From NCBI GenBank assembly GCA_003105035.1, contig PQAL01000004.1, positions 34,725 to 98,724 on the forward strand: a DNA stretch of 64,000 bases. The letters run 5' to 3'. This DNA comes from Anaerolineales bacterium (GTDB lineage: Bacteria; Chloroflexota; Anaerolineae; Anaerolineales; UBA4823). Made by a program: the position numbers and the translations under genes. Below, in pieces: positions 54,101 to 62,814 of this stretch (position 1 is the stretch's first letter; every line of letters starts with the position of its first letter). The notes under the pieces were generated by a model. The model was not told where the DNA came from. It searched no databases and worked only from the letters and a program-made list of their open reading frames with translations.

Positions 54101-55194
54101 TCGAACAAGCTGCCCCCGTAAGCAGGCAGCGTTAATCGGTCATGGTGGATGCCGTCATGCACCGCTCGAAAGGTTGCCAGCAACCGGCACCAGGCATCGA
54201 AGCGGCGTTCCAGCACCTCTTCGCCCAGTTGATCGGCCGTTTCCCTGAGCTGGGCGCGCAAGGTGGATACCGCATAGTTCTGGTCGTAGATCGGATCGCC
54301 CAGTAAAAGCAGATCCCGTTCCTCAGCTGAAAAGAGGAATACCAGACGCATCATCACGGTCAGCGCCGCCTCATATAGCCTGGCGTCCGAAATGTTCTGT
54401 ACCAATTTCCGCCCGCTGTCTTGGTCAGCCTTATCCACAGCACGGATCAGCACCTCGACCGCCCGCCGCACCTGGTAACCCAACTGGTCGGTGACTTCCT
54501 GCTGCTCATTGACGCTGTCCTTGAGCATGCCTTCCAGGGTATCTTCATCGGCTGCTGAAAAGAACCTTGGAGCACCTAGTAAAGAGGTGAATGCTCGCAG
54601 CGTGAGCGGCTCTTCAAGCCACAACGCCGCATACCAGGAAATGAACGCGCTGGTTTCGCCTTTGGGTGCATGCACCAGCATCCATTGCTCGCCATTCGTC
54701 ACCAGTCCAAGGGAAACGCCTGTGGCACGCAGCAGTTCAAGCATGCGCATGGCAGGGGATGCTTTCCACCGGTGGTCGTGCGTAGTTTTTTCCAGCCCCT
54801 GGTTGAAGGGGTGGATCTGGACAAGCATGCGCGGTTTTGAGGATGGGGCGTTATCCGCGACGACCAGGTCAGGATGCAGCGTCTCTCCTTGCTCTGCGAT
54901 GAATGCCTTCAGGTTGGCAGGTACCGCCGGACCTTCCAGCAGATTGGCTTTATCAATACCTAGAACCTGTCCTAGCACATATCGCACCCATACCGTATGG
55001 ATGGCAGTTGAAGGACGCAGGCTGTTTTGATCATCCAGCCACTCCTCATAAGCCAGTCGCAGTTCGGCCAGACCATCACGATCGCTCGCATCTAGCCCCT
55101 GCGGGAAGACGCGCATCAGCACTGGCAGGCTTAAAAATGGTCCGGATACTTCAACTAATGAGAGCCATTCATTGTGGTGTCGGGCGATGGACAT
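51172..55194 (-). CDS. drmMI: DISARM adenine methyltransferase DrmMI
   Basis: A 1340-aa Eco57I/PglX-like N6-adenine methyltransferase. SAM-binding motif I is VCDMAMGSAGFLVQ near residue 608, and the catalytic motif IV is FIGNPPFLGG near residue 866. The N-terminal 500 residues are typical of large class 1 DISARM methylases, and the C-terminus is a basic Lys-rich tail (EEKKAKEKGKKGGKKVAEEK). It marks host DNA as self. It lies 17 bases downstream of drmD. Confidence 0.92.
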   Translation of the reverse strand: MSIARHHNEWLSLVEVSGPFLSLPVLMRVFPQGLDASDRDGLAELRLAYEEWLDDQNSLRPSTAIHTVWVRYVLGQVLGIDKANLLEGPAVPANLKAFIAEQGETLHPDLVVADNAPSSKPRMLVQIHPFNQGLEKTTHDHRWKASPAMRMLELLRATGVSLGLVTNGEQWMLVHAPKGETSAFISWYAALWLEEPLTLRAFTSLLGAPRFFSAADEDTLEGMLKDSVNEQQEVTDQLGYQVRRAVEVLIRAVDKADQDSGRKLVQNISDARLYEAALTVMMRLVFLFSAEERDLLLLGDPIYDQNYAVSTLRAQLRETADQLGEEVLERRFDAWCRLLATFRAVHDGIHHDRLTLPAYGGSLFDPDHYPFLEGRSSAADDNHGIVLPISNRTVLHLLEALQVLRVKVPGGGPAEARRLSFRSLDVEQIGHVYEGLLDHIAVRATEPVLGLSGTRDKEPEIPLSVLLAEEAKGEKNFLAYLKEQTGRSENALRNLLHETPEVFASQRLMIACNNDQGIYDRVVRYAGLIREDDFGYPVVFLPGGVYVTAGATRRATGTHYTPRSLTEPIVQHTLEPLVYIGPAEGLPREEWKLHSAAEILSLKVCDMAMGSAGFLVQVDRYLAERLTEAWAIACEGGIQITPEGKPSKGGLGEKIIPKDDDERMILARRLVADRCIYGVDKNPLAVEIAKLSIWLTTMDRGRPFTFLDHALKCGDSLVGASADDYLRWAHGWREPAATLFDAQLESDLETARKKRLLLEQFEVVDVRDIEHKAELLLEADAAMAHIKRGCDLLMGARLLGLSDREIEELQLSLLFPYMAGELDGEVNAGKRPDAARTLAIAKKERVFHWEFEFPEVFERGGFSAFIGNPPFLGGTRISTELGTNYLIGLKSLYPTFGNRADLCSLFFLSSFEKMRIKGCMGLIATNTISQGDSRVTGLDAIVNKGGDIYTAISSIPWVGTASVFVSVIHITKQQFSGKKYLNNSEVEQISPKLDSDIFGGDPKTLSENDSKCFTGSKLDGIGFAVGIDEAKELIKNDPQNQDVLFPYLNGDDLNSSPDQSPTRWVIYFRDWSLSEAERYPLCLQIVRERVYPERQHHKEKRTKENWWLFQRTRPELYRTISSLKRVLIIAQTSKTVAFSFVPVDWIYNQKIVLFAYDDANKFAVMQSAFHNAWVWKYSSTLGEGLSYAPTDCFQNFPFPKNNIITLDEIGETYHEHRRKIMLARMEGLTPTYNRFHNPKESAEDIVRLRELHVEMDQAVASAYGWGDLDLGHGFHETAQGVRFTISEAARREVLARLLKLNHERYEEEIKAGLHEEKKAKEKGKKGGKKVAEEKGQYELF

Positions 55195-55211
55195 GGGTTA
55201 TCTCTTATTGA

Positions 55212-58200
55212 TTACGACAATTTCTGGGGTACGAGGAACATTAACGCAACCGGGAACATGCGAGTCTGCGGATCAGCATACCTGTCCTGAACAACTTTCT
55301 TTTCTTGTTTTATTTCGCCGGGTATCGCTGCCAGCCTGCGCTTCAAAGAATCAATGTTACGGTTCAACTGCTCCTTCTCTTCGCTCGTGAACAGTTCCAG
55401 TTGCACGGCTTCGGGCTCATCCAGTTCCTGACGGATGGACTCCGCCAACTCGTTGAGAATGCTCTCTATACTCGTTGCCTCAAAAGCGGCTCTTTCTGCC
55501 AGCAGTTTTTGGATACCTTCCACCCTATCATTGGATCGGGCTTCAAGTGCGGTCACAATTTGAGGAACAATCTTTGGATATAGGGCAAGCAGACGTTGCT
55601 GCATTGCTTTTGATGGCTCGTTGGCAGACACAGAAGCTATAGCGCTTGTCACCTGGCCAACGTTCATCCGCACCAGTCTGCCTTCCCTCAAATATCCACC
55701 AGCTGTGATGATCTCTTCATGAAGCCGGTTTTGATCGCCACCGATGACAACCAACCGGGCGAACGCAATGACTGCTGGATCAACGAGTACATTGTCCGGG
55801 ACGATTCGGGCGGTCAGGCGATGTAACCCCTTCTTGCTTGCTGGAGACCAGACTTCCGCACGTAATAATCGCAAGGACATTTGCACAAGTCGGTGATTGA
55901 GGTGTGCAAGGACCACATCGTCCCGGCTATCTACTGACCTGTGATCAAAAACGATCGGGCGGATTTGTCCTGTATGGGGATGAGCCAATCCTTCCGCGCA
56001 AGCTGCCCAGCTGCCTGTCAGTGCAGGAAGATCATAGATAGTGATCTCACTCAATTGAGTACTCTGAACCTGGGGATCCTTAATCTTCCCCGGGATCAAA
56101 GGGCGCTGCCCCGCCAGTTCCAGTGCTGTCTCAACGATCACTTCTGTATTCTCGGGTGAAAAATCCATGGTTTGGCGGGTTTCTTGAAGTTGTTCCATGT
56201 GCTTGGCGATCTGGGTGCGAAGGTCGCGCTCGAATTTCAACATTCGTCGAACGGGTTCGCTGTCTCGCTCTGCCTGGGTGGTATCCAAACGCCGGCGTTT
56301 TCCCAGCATGGCTTCTTCGACCTGCAAAGCGATGACTGGTCCAACTTTCCCCAGATCTTCGCGGATCTGTTCAACCTTCTTTACTGCCCGAAAAAGGAAT
56401 TCCAGATCATCTTCTAATCCACGCCCGCCCATATCCCAGGTACTCTGCTCGTGATCACGGAAGCCTTTGGTTACAAAATGATGGACCATTACATCTTTGG
56501 TTTGACCATGCCGATCCAGCCGGCCGTTACGCTGCTCCAGCCGATTCGGATTCCATGGAATTTCCATATGGATGATGCGGTGACAATAGTTCTGCAGATC
56601 TATGCCTTCAGAAGCAGCATCGGTTGCCAGAAGGATACGCACCGGGCTGATTTCTGGTCGTGCCTGAAATGCAGCTTTGATTGCTTCCCGATCTTCATCG
56701 GCCATACCACCATATAAGGTCATCAACCGGTCGTCCCCGGTGAATCCCTCTGAGGCCAGGATTTCTTGTAAAGAATTAAGCGTCGCTCGATACTCGGTAA
56801 ATATCACCACCCGTTCGTTGGACCAAACCCCATTTGGTTTGACCGTGGTTCGTAGCCATTTCAAAAGCTCCTGGATTTTGCTATCCGGTCGTGAAGCCTG
56901 ACGCTTTGCCCAAGTGTGTAGATTGTCTAGAAGTTCTTTTTCTCTTGACGTAAGGGGGCGGAACAGGCGGGATGCGGTCAGGATGGCATCATCTCCTGTC
57001 TCTTCTGTGGCTTCCTGAGTGTCATCTTCCTCTGCCGCCTCAAGCTGTTGCCGGAGGATCCCTAAAACTGGTTTATGTTGCTCGGTCGTAGCCTTGGTTT
57101 TCTCAATAGTCTGAAGGTGTTTCTCAAGAGTGAGCAAAAAAGCAGCAGGCGATGAGAATAGCCGCTTCTTCAACATTTTCATCATGAACTCAGTGGCGTA
57201 CCGCTCGACTGCGTCTTTCGGATTTTGTTGCCGAAGTTCGGTATATTCCTGCAGCCAGGCATGGGCTTGCTTTTCCTCTTCGGTGTAAGCGACTTCGATT
57301 GCCTGGATATGACGTTTATGAAAGCGGGGAGTGCCGTCAAACTGAGGAGGCAGCTCGCTTTTCATTCGCCGGACCATTATCAATTGGAGTTGCTGTCGGT
57401 CAGGTTCGATCCCGCGGGCAAATCGCTGATTATCCAGCAGTTCCAGCAGCGCGGAGAAGGATTCCTTGTATCCATTGTGAGGTGTGGCGGTAAGGAATAA
57501 CTTATGCTCAAAATGTGGGGCGATGGTTCGAATCGCCAATGTTCTCAACGAATCGGTGGCATATTTACCCCTTCCCACCGGGGCGACATTATGTGCCTCA
57601 TCAATGATGAGGATGTCGAACTTTCGTGGGTATTTAGGCTCATCCTCGGATGGAAGGAGATCCTTGAATAGCCGCATGGGTCGGTCGCGTTTGATAAAGT
57701 CAATCGATGTGATCAGCCGGGGAAAATGGGACCATGGATTAGTGTGTAGGCCGCGCGTTCGCCGGAGTGTCCGCATCAATTCCGAATCAACAATTCGGAA
57801 CTCCAGCCCGAATTTATCCCGCATCTGATCGCGCCATTGGATTTGAAGCGAGGAAGGGCAGACAATCAATACTGTCCGTGCGCGATTACGAAGAAGCAAT
57901 TCCTGAACAACGAGGCCGGCCTCTATCGTTTTCCCCAGGCCTACATCATCTGCGACCAGTAAATTTGCACGAGGCATCTGTACAGCACGCACAAGAGGGT
58001 CAAGTTGATAATCTTCGATTGTGATTCCGCTACGAAAAGGAGCTTGAAGTGACCGAATATCGGCAGAACTGATTGCTCCCCATCGAACAGCATTCAAAAA
58101 TGCGTCGAACCTTCTTGGATGGTCAAAACCGGAAGGATCAGGTAAGCCGGCCTTCTCATTAATCCTCGCATCGGGTTCAATTTCCCAGATGACCTGGAGT

Positions 58201-58385
58201 GTCTCTCCCAGCGCATCATCTTCAATCGAACTGAGTGTGACCAGGTGTTGATTGGTTCCCCCAGCATTTTGAAGAATCTCAACAGGAATTGCGCTCTGGA
58301 GTACATCAGATACAACATATCGTCGCTGGCGGACGGTAACGATTTGTCCAATTTCCGGGATTTGTCGAGATAATTGTGGATTCAT
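55212..58385 (-). CDS. drmD: DISARM SNF2-like helicase DrmD
   Basis: A 1057-aa SNF2-family helicase. Motif I is LLVADDVGLGKTIEAGL near residue 147, motif II is LIIDEAHNVAP near 262, and the C-terminal RecA domain shows ATDAASEGIDLQNYC and RLEQRNGRLDRHGQ. DrmD marks class 1 DISARM, as does the type I methylase beside it. It starts 14 bases after the stop of the ABC-3C ATPase gene, so the two systems appear to share one transcript. Confidence 0.93.
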   Translation of the reverse strand: MNPQLSRQIPEIGQIVTVRQRRYVVSDVLQSAIPVEILQNAGGTNQHLVTLSSIEDDALGETLQVIWEIEPDARINEKAGLPDPSGFDHPRRFDAFLNAVRWGAISSADIRSLQAPFRSGITIEDYQLDPLVRAVQMPRANLLVADDVGLGKTIEAGLVVQELLLRNRARTVLIVCPSSLQIQWRDQMRDKFGLEFRIVDSELMRTLRRTRGLHTNPWSHFPRLITSIDFIKRDRPMRLFKDLLPSEDEPKYPRKFDILIIDEAHNVAPVGRGKYATDSLRTLAIRTIAPHFEHKLFLTATPHNGYKESFSALLELLDNQRFARGIEPDRQQLQLIMVRRMKSELPPQFDGTPRFHKRHIQAIEVAYTEEEKQAHAWLQEYTELRQQNPKDAVERYATEFMMKMLKKRLFSSPAAFLLTLEKHLQTIEKTKATTEQHKPVLGILRQQLEAAEEDDTQEATEETGDDAILTASRLFRPLTSREKELLDNLHTWAKRQASRPDSKIQELLKWLRTTVKPNGVWSNERVVIFTEYRATLNSLQEILASEGFTGDDRLMTLYGGMADEDREAIKAAFQARPEISPVRILLATDAASEGIDLQNYCHRIIHMEIPWNPNRLEQRNGRLDRHGQTKDVMVHHFVTKGFRDHEQSTWDMGGRGLEDDLEFLFRAVKKVEQIREDLGKVGPVIALQVEEAMLGKRRRLDTTQAERDSEPVRRMLKFERDLRTQIAKHMEQLQETRQTMDFSPENTEVIVETALELAGQRPLIPGKIKDPQVQSTQLSEITIYDLPALTGSWAACAEGLAHPHTGQIRPIVFDHRSVDSRDDVVLAHLNHRLVQMSLRLLRAEVWSPASKKGLHRLTARIVPDNVLVDPAVIAFARLVVIGGDQNRLHEEIITAGGYLREGRLVRMNVGQVTSAIASVSANEPSKAMQQRLLALYPKIVPQIVTALEARSNDRVEGIQKLLAERAAFEATSIESILNELAESIRQELDEPEAVQLELFTSEEKEQLNRNIDSLKRRLAAIPGEIKQEKKVVQDRYADPQTRMFPVALMFLVPQKLS

Positions 58386-58399
58386 ACCCCCTCAATCAA

Positions 58400-60172
58400 T
58401 TAACTAAACCTGATGCCAAAGAGACCACCATCATCAGTGGCATCAGTAAGTCTTACCGGCAACAAATATTTGGAGAGCCCATTCTCTTTAAACAATTCGG
58501 CTCGGACTTGATCAGAGTTAAGAGTAACTATGTATTGGAAACCATACCTATCAGCCATCTCGGCACCAACGTAAAGAGCTTTGCTAACTTGTCGTTCATC
58601 AACTCCATCGAATAAATGACTGTCATGTACCAGATATCCAGTACCTTCCTCTTTTTCCGCCCAAATTCGCATGAGCATCATATCGAAGCAGAAAATCTGC
58701 ATATTGCTAATGCCCTTACTTCGTGAACCATGAATCTGAACATCGAAGATTGGGCCATTTGTTGATGTATCAATAGTAAGACTACCGGCATCCGCGTAAA
58801 GGGCTTTTGACACATCTTCGAAAGCCACAATAGCCTGTTTCAATACATCTTCTTGTTCTTGGTAATTTTGGCGAAGACGTAGATGTAATTTCTGACGTTC
58901 TATTTCCAACTCAGACTTAAGACCTTCTAGTTGCTCTGCCGCAGAATATCTCTGTCGCAGGCTTTGCAGTATTGATTCTTGCCTAGTGTGTTCTCCTTGT
59001 AGCTCAAGGAGTTGGTCCATTGCCCCGTGCGATCTCAAGATTCCCATGATTTGAGACCACCTTACCTCAATTCGTCTCATCTCCTGTTCTCTGGTCTGGA
59101 TCCGCGTTTGAACGCCCTGTAATTCCCCAGACAAATACAACCTGCGGTTTCTAATGACAGCTTCATGAAAGGTACTGACTTCATCATAACGTTTACGAAC
59201 AGCATCAGGCAAAACAAGCCCGACTTCCTTGTAGAGAGCTTCAAGATTTTCTTGCGAGGGAGGAGTTTCACTGACCAATGACGCGTTCAATTCTGATTCC
59301 AATTCCCGATCTATTGCATTCTCATTGGCTAACTGGTTCAGTTGGCGCGTCAAGGCTGATGCTTCTGTTTCAAGTTCTTTGTATTCAGGCAACACATTAA
59401 ATTGGCCTATTTGCTCTTTCAAGGCAGAATATTTCCTTTCTGCCACTATTAACTCTGTCCTAAGTTTGGCTGTTGTTTCAATTGCTTCGCCTAACGCTCC
59501 CTCTTTGGCGGCCTTCTTAAGTTCTTTTAGGGTTTTTTCTCTTGTACGAACATATTCCCATTCCTGAGGGATTGTCCAATCAAGTCCTAGCAGGTATGAC
59601 AAAGACACCTGAGTATCATAAGTTGCCTGTTCAGATGCATTTTGAAATGGCGTCGTGAAACCATTGTCAGATTGTTTTCGTACAAAGTAACTATACAATG
59701 ATCTAAAACTTGGGCGATATTTTTTTGTGTCAGTAGTATCTTCCCCTAAGTCTACCAACCCAAACATAAGTTGTCCCAATACCCGACGCCAGTCCCTATT
59801 AGTTAACGGGTATTCACCAAGGATATCTGGCACAACATGAAAAGGCCAATTGTCTGTTCTGCCGTCTATTTTCCTCAAGACAACTTTACTTGAGTTCTGT
59901 CCATTTCTTTCAATAACTAACTTCGATCTTGACAGATCTAGCTCCATACTGAAAGATGCTTGCGAAAGCTCCTCCGTCCTAAATATCGAATCTTTCGAGA
60001 GGTTAGCTCCAGACAAGAAGTGGATAATCTCAATTAGGCTGGTTTTCCCCGCCCGATTTCGGGTGTGGCGCTCTGTCGCCTTGGGACTTTTATCTGCAAG
60101 CAAAATATTAAGTCCACCATGAAATTCAAGGAATTTGAACGAAGGCAGTGAGCTAATAATTCTATATATCAT
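58400..60172 (-). CDS. ABC-3C SMC-like ATPase (DUF2326)
   Basis: A 590-aa ATPase of the ABC three-component systems. Walker A is NRAGKTSLIEII near residue 44; a long coiled coil covers about 200-440. The C-terminal DUF2326 part is FCFDMMLMRIW then YLVHDSHLFDGVDERQ. The P-loop reads RNRAGKTS rather than the canonical G-x4-GK-S/T, as in other members. It overlaps the middle component by 4 bases. ABC-3C systems are predicted defence modules. Confidence 0.88.
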   Translation of the reverse strand: MIYRIISSLPSFKFLEFHGGLNILLADKSPKATERHTRNRAGKTSLIEIIHFLSGANLSKDSIFRTEELSQASFSMELDLSRSKLVIERNGQNSSKVVLRKIDGRTDNWPFHVVPDILGEYPLTNRDWRRVLGQLMFGLVDLGEDTTDTKKYRPSFRSLYSYFVRKQSDNGFTTPFQNASEQATYDTQVSLSYLLGLDWTIPQEWEYVRTREKTLKELKKAAKEGALGEAIETTAKLRTELIVAERKYSALKEQIGQFNVLPEYKELETEASALTRQLNQLANENAIDRELESELNASLVSETPPSQENLEALYKEVGLVLPDAVRKRYDEVSTFHEAVIRNRRLYLSGELQGVQTRIQTREQEMRRIEVRWSQIMGILRSHGAMDQLLELQGEHTRQESILQSLRQRYSAAEQLEGLKSELEIERQKLHLRLRQNYQEQEDVLKQAIVAFEDVSKALYADAGSLTIDTSTNGPIFDVQIHGSRSKGISNMQIFCFDMMLMRIWAEKEEGTGYLVHDSHLFDGVDERQVSKALYVGAEMADRYGFQYIVTLNSDQVRAELFKENGLSKYLLPVRLTDATDDGGLFGIRFS

Positions 60173-60414
60173 ATCTTAGCTTTCGATATATAACCCTGGC
60201 CGTAAGTGATTGTATTAATTGAAAACAACAGATCAAGGGCAAGTACAAACCAATCAAATGTGACAGGTACTGTTGAACCATTTGCTTTATTTTGGCGTGA
60301 GAATTCAGCCCAAATTCGTGATATCGTTTTAGGCTCATCAATAATTGCCAATATACCGGCACCAACCGTAAGTAGAGCTCGATCACCTTGAAGATGCTTA
60401 GTGGGAAGTATCAT
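60169..60414 (-). CDS. ABC-3C middle component (MC6-like)
   Basis: An 81-aa protein. MILPTKHLQGDRALLTVGAG, then FDWFVLALDLLFSINTI, is the signature pattern of ABC-three-component middle component 6. It overlaps both the effector gene upstream and the ATPase downstream by 4 bases (ATGA each). It presumably bridges ATPase and effector. Confidence 0.85.
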   Translation of the reverse strand: MILPTKHLQGDRALLTVGAGILAIIDEPKTISRIWAEFSRQNKANGSTVPVTFDWFVLALDLLFSINTITYGQGYISKAKI

Positions 60415-61310
60415 CGTCCTACTCGCTCAAAAATTTCGCATTCCTCAAAAAGATAAGCTACTAGTGCTAATACTGCTGACTCGTAGGCTGGGTCCCCTCG
60501 ACTTGCTCCACCAGCGAACTTTATCAACCCAGCAAAAATCTGATCTGGTGCCAGCCCTGAGGATTTCAGAGCTAAATATTCTGATTGAAAGGCGACAGCA
60601 ATCTTGTCACCATATTGAGGATCATAATATTGCTTGAAAAACTTTTTTACCTGGTCCGTTTTTCGCATTCCTAACAATAAAAATGATGCCACATCGGCTG
60701 AGAGAGCATTTAGTGCTATTTTATCTTGAGGCGGCTGCCGTAAGTCAGGCTGTGCGACTTCGGGTTGTTGACTAATTACGCTCAATACAGTTATTAATTC
60801 TTTGTTGCCGACGCGTCTCATTCCATCTGCTGTGGGAACAGCTCCGAACAGCAACAAAAGATTTTCCGAGCAAAGTTGCCTTACCTCGACAAGTAACTCA
60901 GAATAACCATATGGTCTTACTCCGAGTGGTTTATGTTTTGCCTCCAGATCAAGAAGCTTGTGAGTGATTTCTGGACCTAGGCCAGATCGATCATTATGGA
61001 CAAAATACCAAATATCATAATATTCTTGCCAGTAGGGAAGTGCACCATTAAAATCCTCGTCTATCTTATCAATAGCATCTTTTGCTGACATTTCATTAGG
61101 GGCATAGACCTGGTAAAGTTCCCGCCTCGACCTCAAATAGCCATCATTTTTCCTGTCGCCTGATCTTCCCCATGGTCGAACTCTCTGAAAATCGCCCGGG
61201 TATCTGCCTTCCATAATGTCCGCAAAGAAATTCTGGAATTCGGTTCCCTTGAGTTTCATAAACCGATTTTCAAACATGAGGTCATACCAGTGTTGTTCTG
61301 TTGGTTCCAT
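60411..61310 (-). CDS. ABC-3C effector with nuclease-like N-terminus
   Basis: A 299-aa protein. The first 90 residues resemble a restriction-endonuclease-like domain: GTEFQNFFADIMEGRYPGDF, then GRSGDRKNDGYL and LYQVYAP. The catalytic E-x-K is replaced by Q-x-Y, so activity is uncertain. The last 100 residues match the C-terminal domain of ABC-3C proteins (VASFLLLGMRKTDQVKKFFK, ALVAYLFEECEIFERVGR). It starts 35 bases after the HTH regulator. Confidence 0.8.
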   Translation of the reverse strand: MEPTEQHWYDLMFENRFMKLKGTEFQNFFADIMEGRYPGDFQRVRPWGRSGDRKNDGYLRSRRELYQVYAPNEMSAKDAIDKIDEDFNGALPYWQEYYDIWYFVHNDRSGLGPEITHKLLDLEAKHKPLGVRPYGYSELLVEVRQLCSENLLLLFGAVPTADGMRRVGNKELITVLSVISQQPEVAQPDLRQPPQDKIALNALSADVASFLLLGMRKTDQVKKFFKQYYDPQYGDKIAVAFQSEYLALKSSGLAPDQIFAGLIKFAGGASRGDPAYESAVLALVAYLFEECEIFERVGR

Positions 61311-61345
61311 TGCCCTACCCGTTTTACATCATAGAGTGGTCAGTG

Positions 61346-61558
61346 TTATTTGCTATTGGATGAGGTTCTTATCTGGTTTTTTAACGGAATGTCTTCTAAC
61401 CATCTATCAACAGCCTCTTTTCTAAATCTCCAATGTTTGCCAACTTTTTGGCAAGGAATTTTTCCATCTTGCGCAAGCTTGTAGAGTGATGACAATGATA
61501 TTCGCAAATATTGCGCCGCTTCTCCGATTGTCATTATTTCAGGCAAGCTATTTCGCAT
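61346..61558 (-). CDS. HTH regulator heading the ABC-3C/DISARM operon
   Basis: A 70-aa excisionase-family (helix-turn-helix 17) DNA-binding protein: MTIGEAAQYLRISLSSLYKL then QKVGKHWRFRKEAVDRWLE. AGAGGTGA precedes ATG 61558. It is the first gene after a good promoter and lies 35 bases before the ABC-3C genes, so it probably autoregulates the defence operon. It differs from the xis gene at 21504 and there is no integrase nearby, so an excisionase role is less likely. Confidence 0.8.
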   Translation of the reverse strand: MRNSLPEIMTIGEAAQYLRISLSSLYKLAQDGKIPCQKVGKHWRFRKEAVDRWLEDIPLKNQIRTSSNSK

Positions 61559-61600
61559 TATCACCTCTGCTAATCTTAAATTTTTCCTCCCGGCTAATTC

Positions 61601-61630
61601 AATATAGCAGATATTGCTGGAAATTGTCAA
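61601..61630 (-). promoter_or_regulatory. Promoter of the ABC-3C/DISARM operon
   Basis: On the minus strand: TTGACA (61625-61630), an 18-base spacer, TATATT (61601-61606). The start would be near 61594, about 36 bases before the HTH gene. It is the only strong promoter found for the 21-kb block of minus-strand defence genes. No GAAC-N4-GTTC operator is present, so this operon is outside the element's own regulon. Confidence 0.7.
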
Positions 61631-61721
61631 TTGATTCTGGAGAATTCGTCGTTCTTACACCTATAAATTCGATTCTGACCTCAAAAGTTTTTACATCGAT
61701 ATATTAACCTGATTTCCTTCT

Positions 61722-62150
61722 TCATTTTCCATCCATCCTTGCCTCCGCCGTTCCTGTGATCTGATAGACCGCCGTAAACGGCAATATTCCAGGGATCAAA
61801 GAAGATAAATCCGCAGCCACGGAGACCGACACCACCTGTGTCGCTGCATCAACGCTGATCCCTGTCACTGCCACACCAATATGCCGGCTCCGCAGAAATG
61901 CCGAGTTCATCGAAGCGTAGGTCTGCGCCGTGCCATACACATCCGGCAGGAACTCGATCTCTCCCGTCTCCCGATATAACGCCACATTTATCCGGGAAGC
62001 AGCCGCGAGCGCAGCTGCGTCTGCGGCTTTTCCTACCTCCCCGCGCGCATAAACGATCCGCCCGATCTCAATCCCCACCGCAGTCAGAAGCAGCAAGCCG
62101 GTCAGGATGAGAGCGAAGAAAACGGTTGTCTGACCGCGCTCTCGCTTCAT
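61722..62150 (-). CDS. TadG-like pilus assembly protein
   Basis: A 142-aa protein. It opens with MKRERGQTTVFFALILTGLL, a TadE/TadG-type prepilin-like helix. AADAAALAAASRI is the classic TadG signal. The rest is a compact exported domain. Start 62150 overlaps the TadE stop (ATGA); the ATG at 62159 abuts its Shine-Dalgarno. It belongs to the pseudopilin set of a Tad apparatus. Confidence 0.82.
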   Translation of the reverse strand: MKRERGQTTVFFALILTGLLLLTAVGIEIGRIVYARGEVGKAADAAALAAASRINVALYRETGEIEFLPDVYGTAQTYASMNSAFLRSRHIGVAVTGISVDAATQVVSVSVAADLSSLIPGILPFTAVYQITGTAEARMDGK

Positions 62151-62551
62151 GGCCGCCATCCTTCCTGGCGGAACGTCGACTCCGCCGACACGGTCGTGAG
62201 AGGCCCAAGGCCGAAGCCGCTCCCTCCAGGGACAATCATGGGAATATGGGCTGTCACGCGGATGCGCACGGTCGTACCCACCACACCGCCAGGAGCAAGA
62301 ACGGATACGGCTGCATCCCGGATGATCGGCTGGCCGGCCAGCGATGAACGAGCGGCCGAGACTGCTGCGCAGGGCGGACAGTCCTGGGCGACCGATCCCA
62401 TGCGGGCAGCCTGCCGCGAGGCGTTCTCCACGATGGACAAGCCGTACAGGTACATCCCGAACTGGACCATCCCCAGGAACATGATGATGGCCGTTGTGAC
62501 AACCAAGGCGAACTCTACGGAACTCTGCCCGCGTTCTTTTTGTTTGAACAT
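62147..62551 (-). CDS. TadE-like pseudopilin
   Basis: A 134-aa protein. KERGQSSVEFALVVTTAIIM is the TadE signature with the glutamate of type IV-like prepilins. SIVENASRQAARMGS follows. GAGGAG precedes the ATG. It is coupled to the TadG-like gene and follows the Flp-like pilin gene. Confidence 0.85.
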   Translation of the reverse strand: MFKQKERGQSSVEFALVVTTAIIMFLGMVQFGMYLYGLSIVENASRQAARMGSVAQDCPPCAAVSAARSSLAGQPIIRDAAVSVLAPGGVVGTTVRIRVTAHIPMIVPGGSGFGLGPLTTVSAESTFRQEGWRP

Positions 62552-62605
62552 GGATTGTCTCCTCGATAACTGCCGGCGGCCTTTGAGACCGCCGGCATCG
62601 AAGTG

Positions 62606-62794
62606 CTAACCACCGCCCATCAGGCTGGCGATGCGCTGGAACAGGGAGATCAGAGAGTCGCGGAAGATGGCGATCACGATCAGCACGGCCACGATCAGGC
62701 CGGCCAGGATGGTACCGAACTCCGCCGAGCCCTGGCCCTTCTCAGACTTGCGGAAGAAGGGGACGGGTGGGGTTTTGAACAGTTTTTTGGACAT
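62606..62794 (-). CDS. Flp-like pilin
   Basis: A 62-aa pilin-type protein. KSEKGQGSAEFGTILAGLIV combines a prepilin peptidase site with a 20-residue hydrophobic helix, and the C-terminus is short and Gly-rich. GGAGG lies 5 bases before ATG 62794. It would be the major subunit of a Tad/Flp pilus, which could serve attachment to recipients or surfaces. Confidence 0.75.
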   Translation of the reverse strand: MSKKLFKTPPVPFFRKSEKGQGSAEFGTILAGLIVAVLIVIAIFRDSLISLFQRIASLMGGG

Positions 62795-62814
62795 GGTTTC
62801 CTCCAAGGTGCAAA

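Noticed and set aside
61346..61558. A second excisionase for another integrase
   Set aside because: No integrase is nearby; its place as first gene of the defence operon fits a regulator better.
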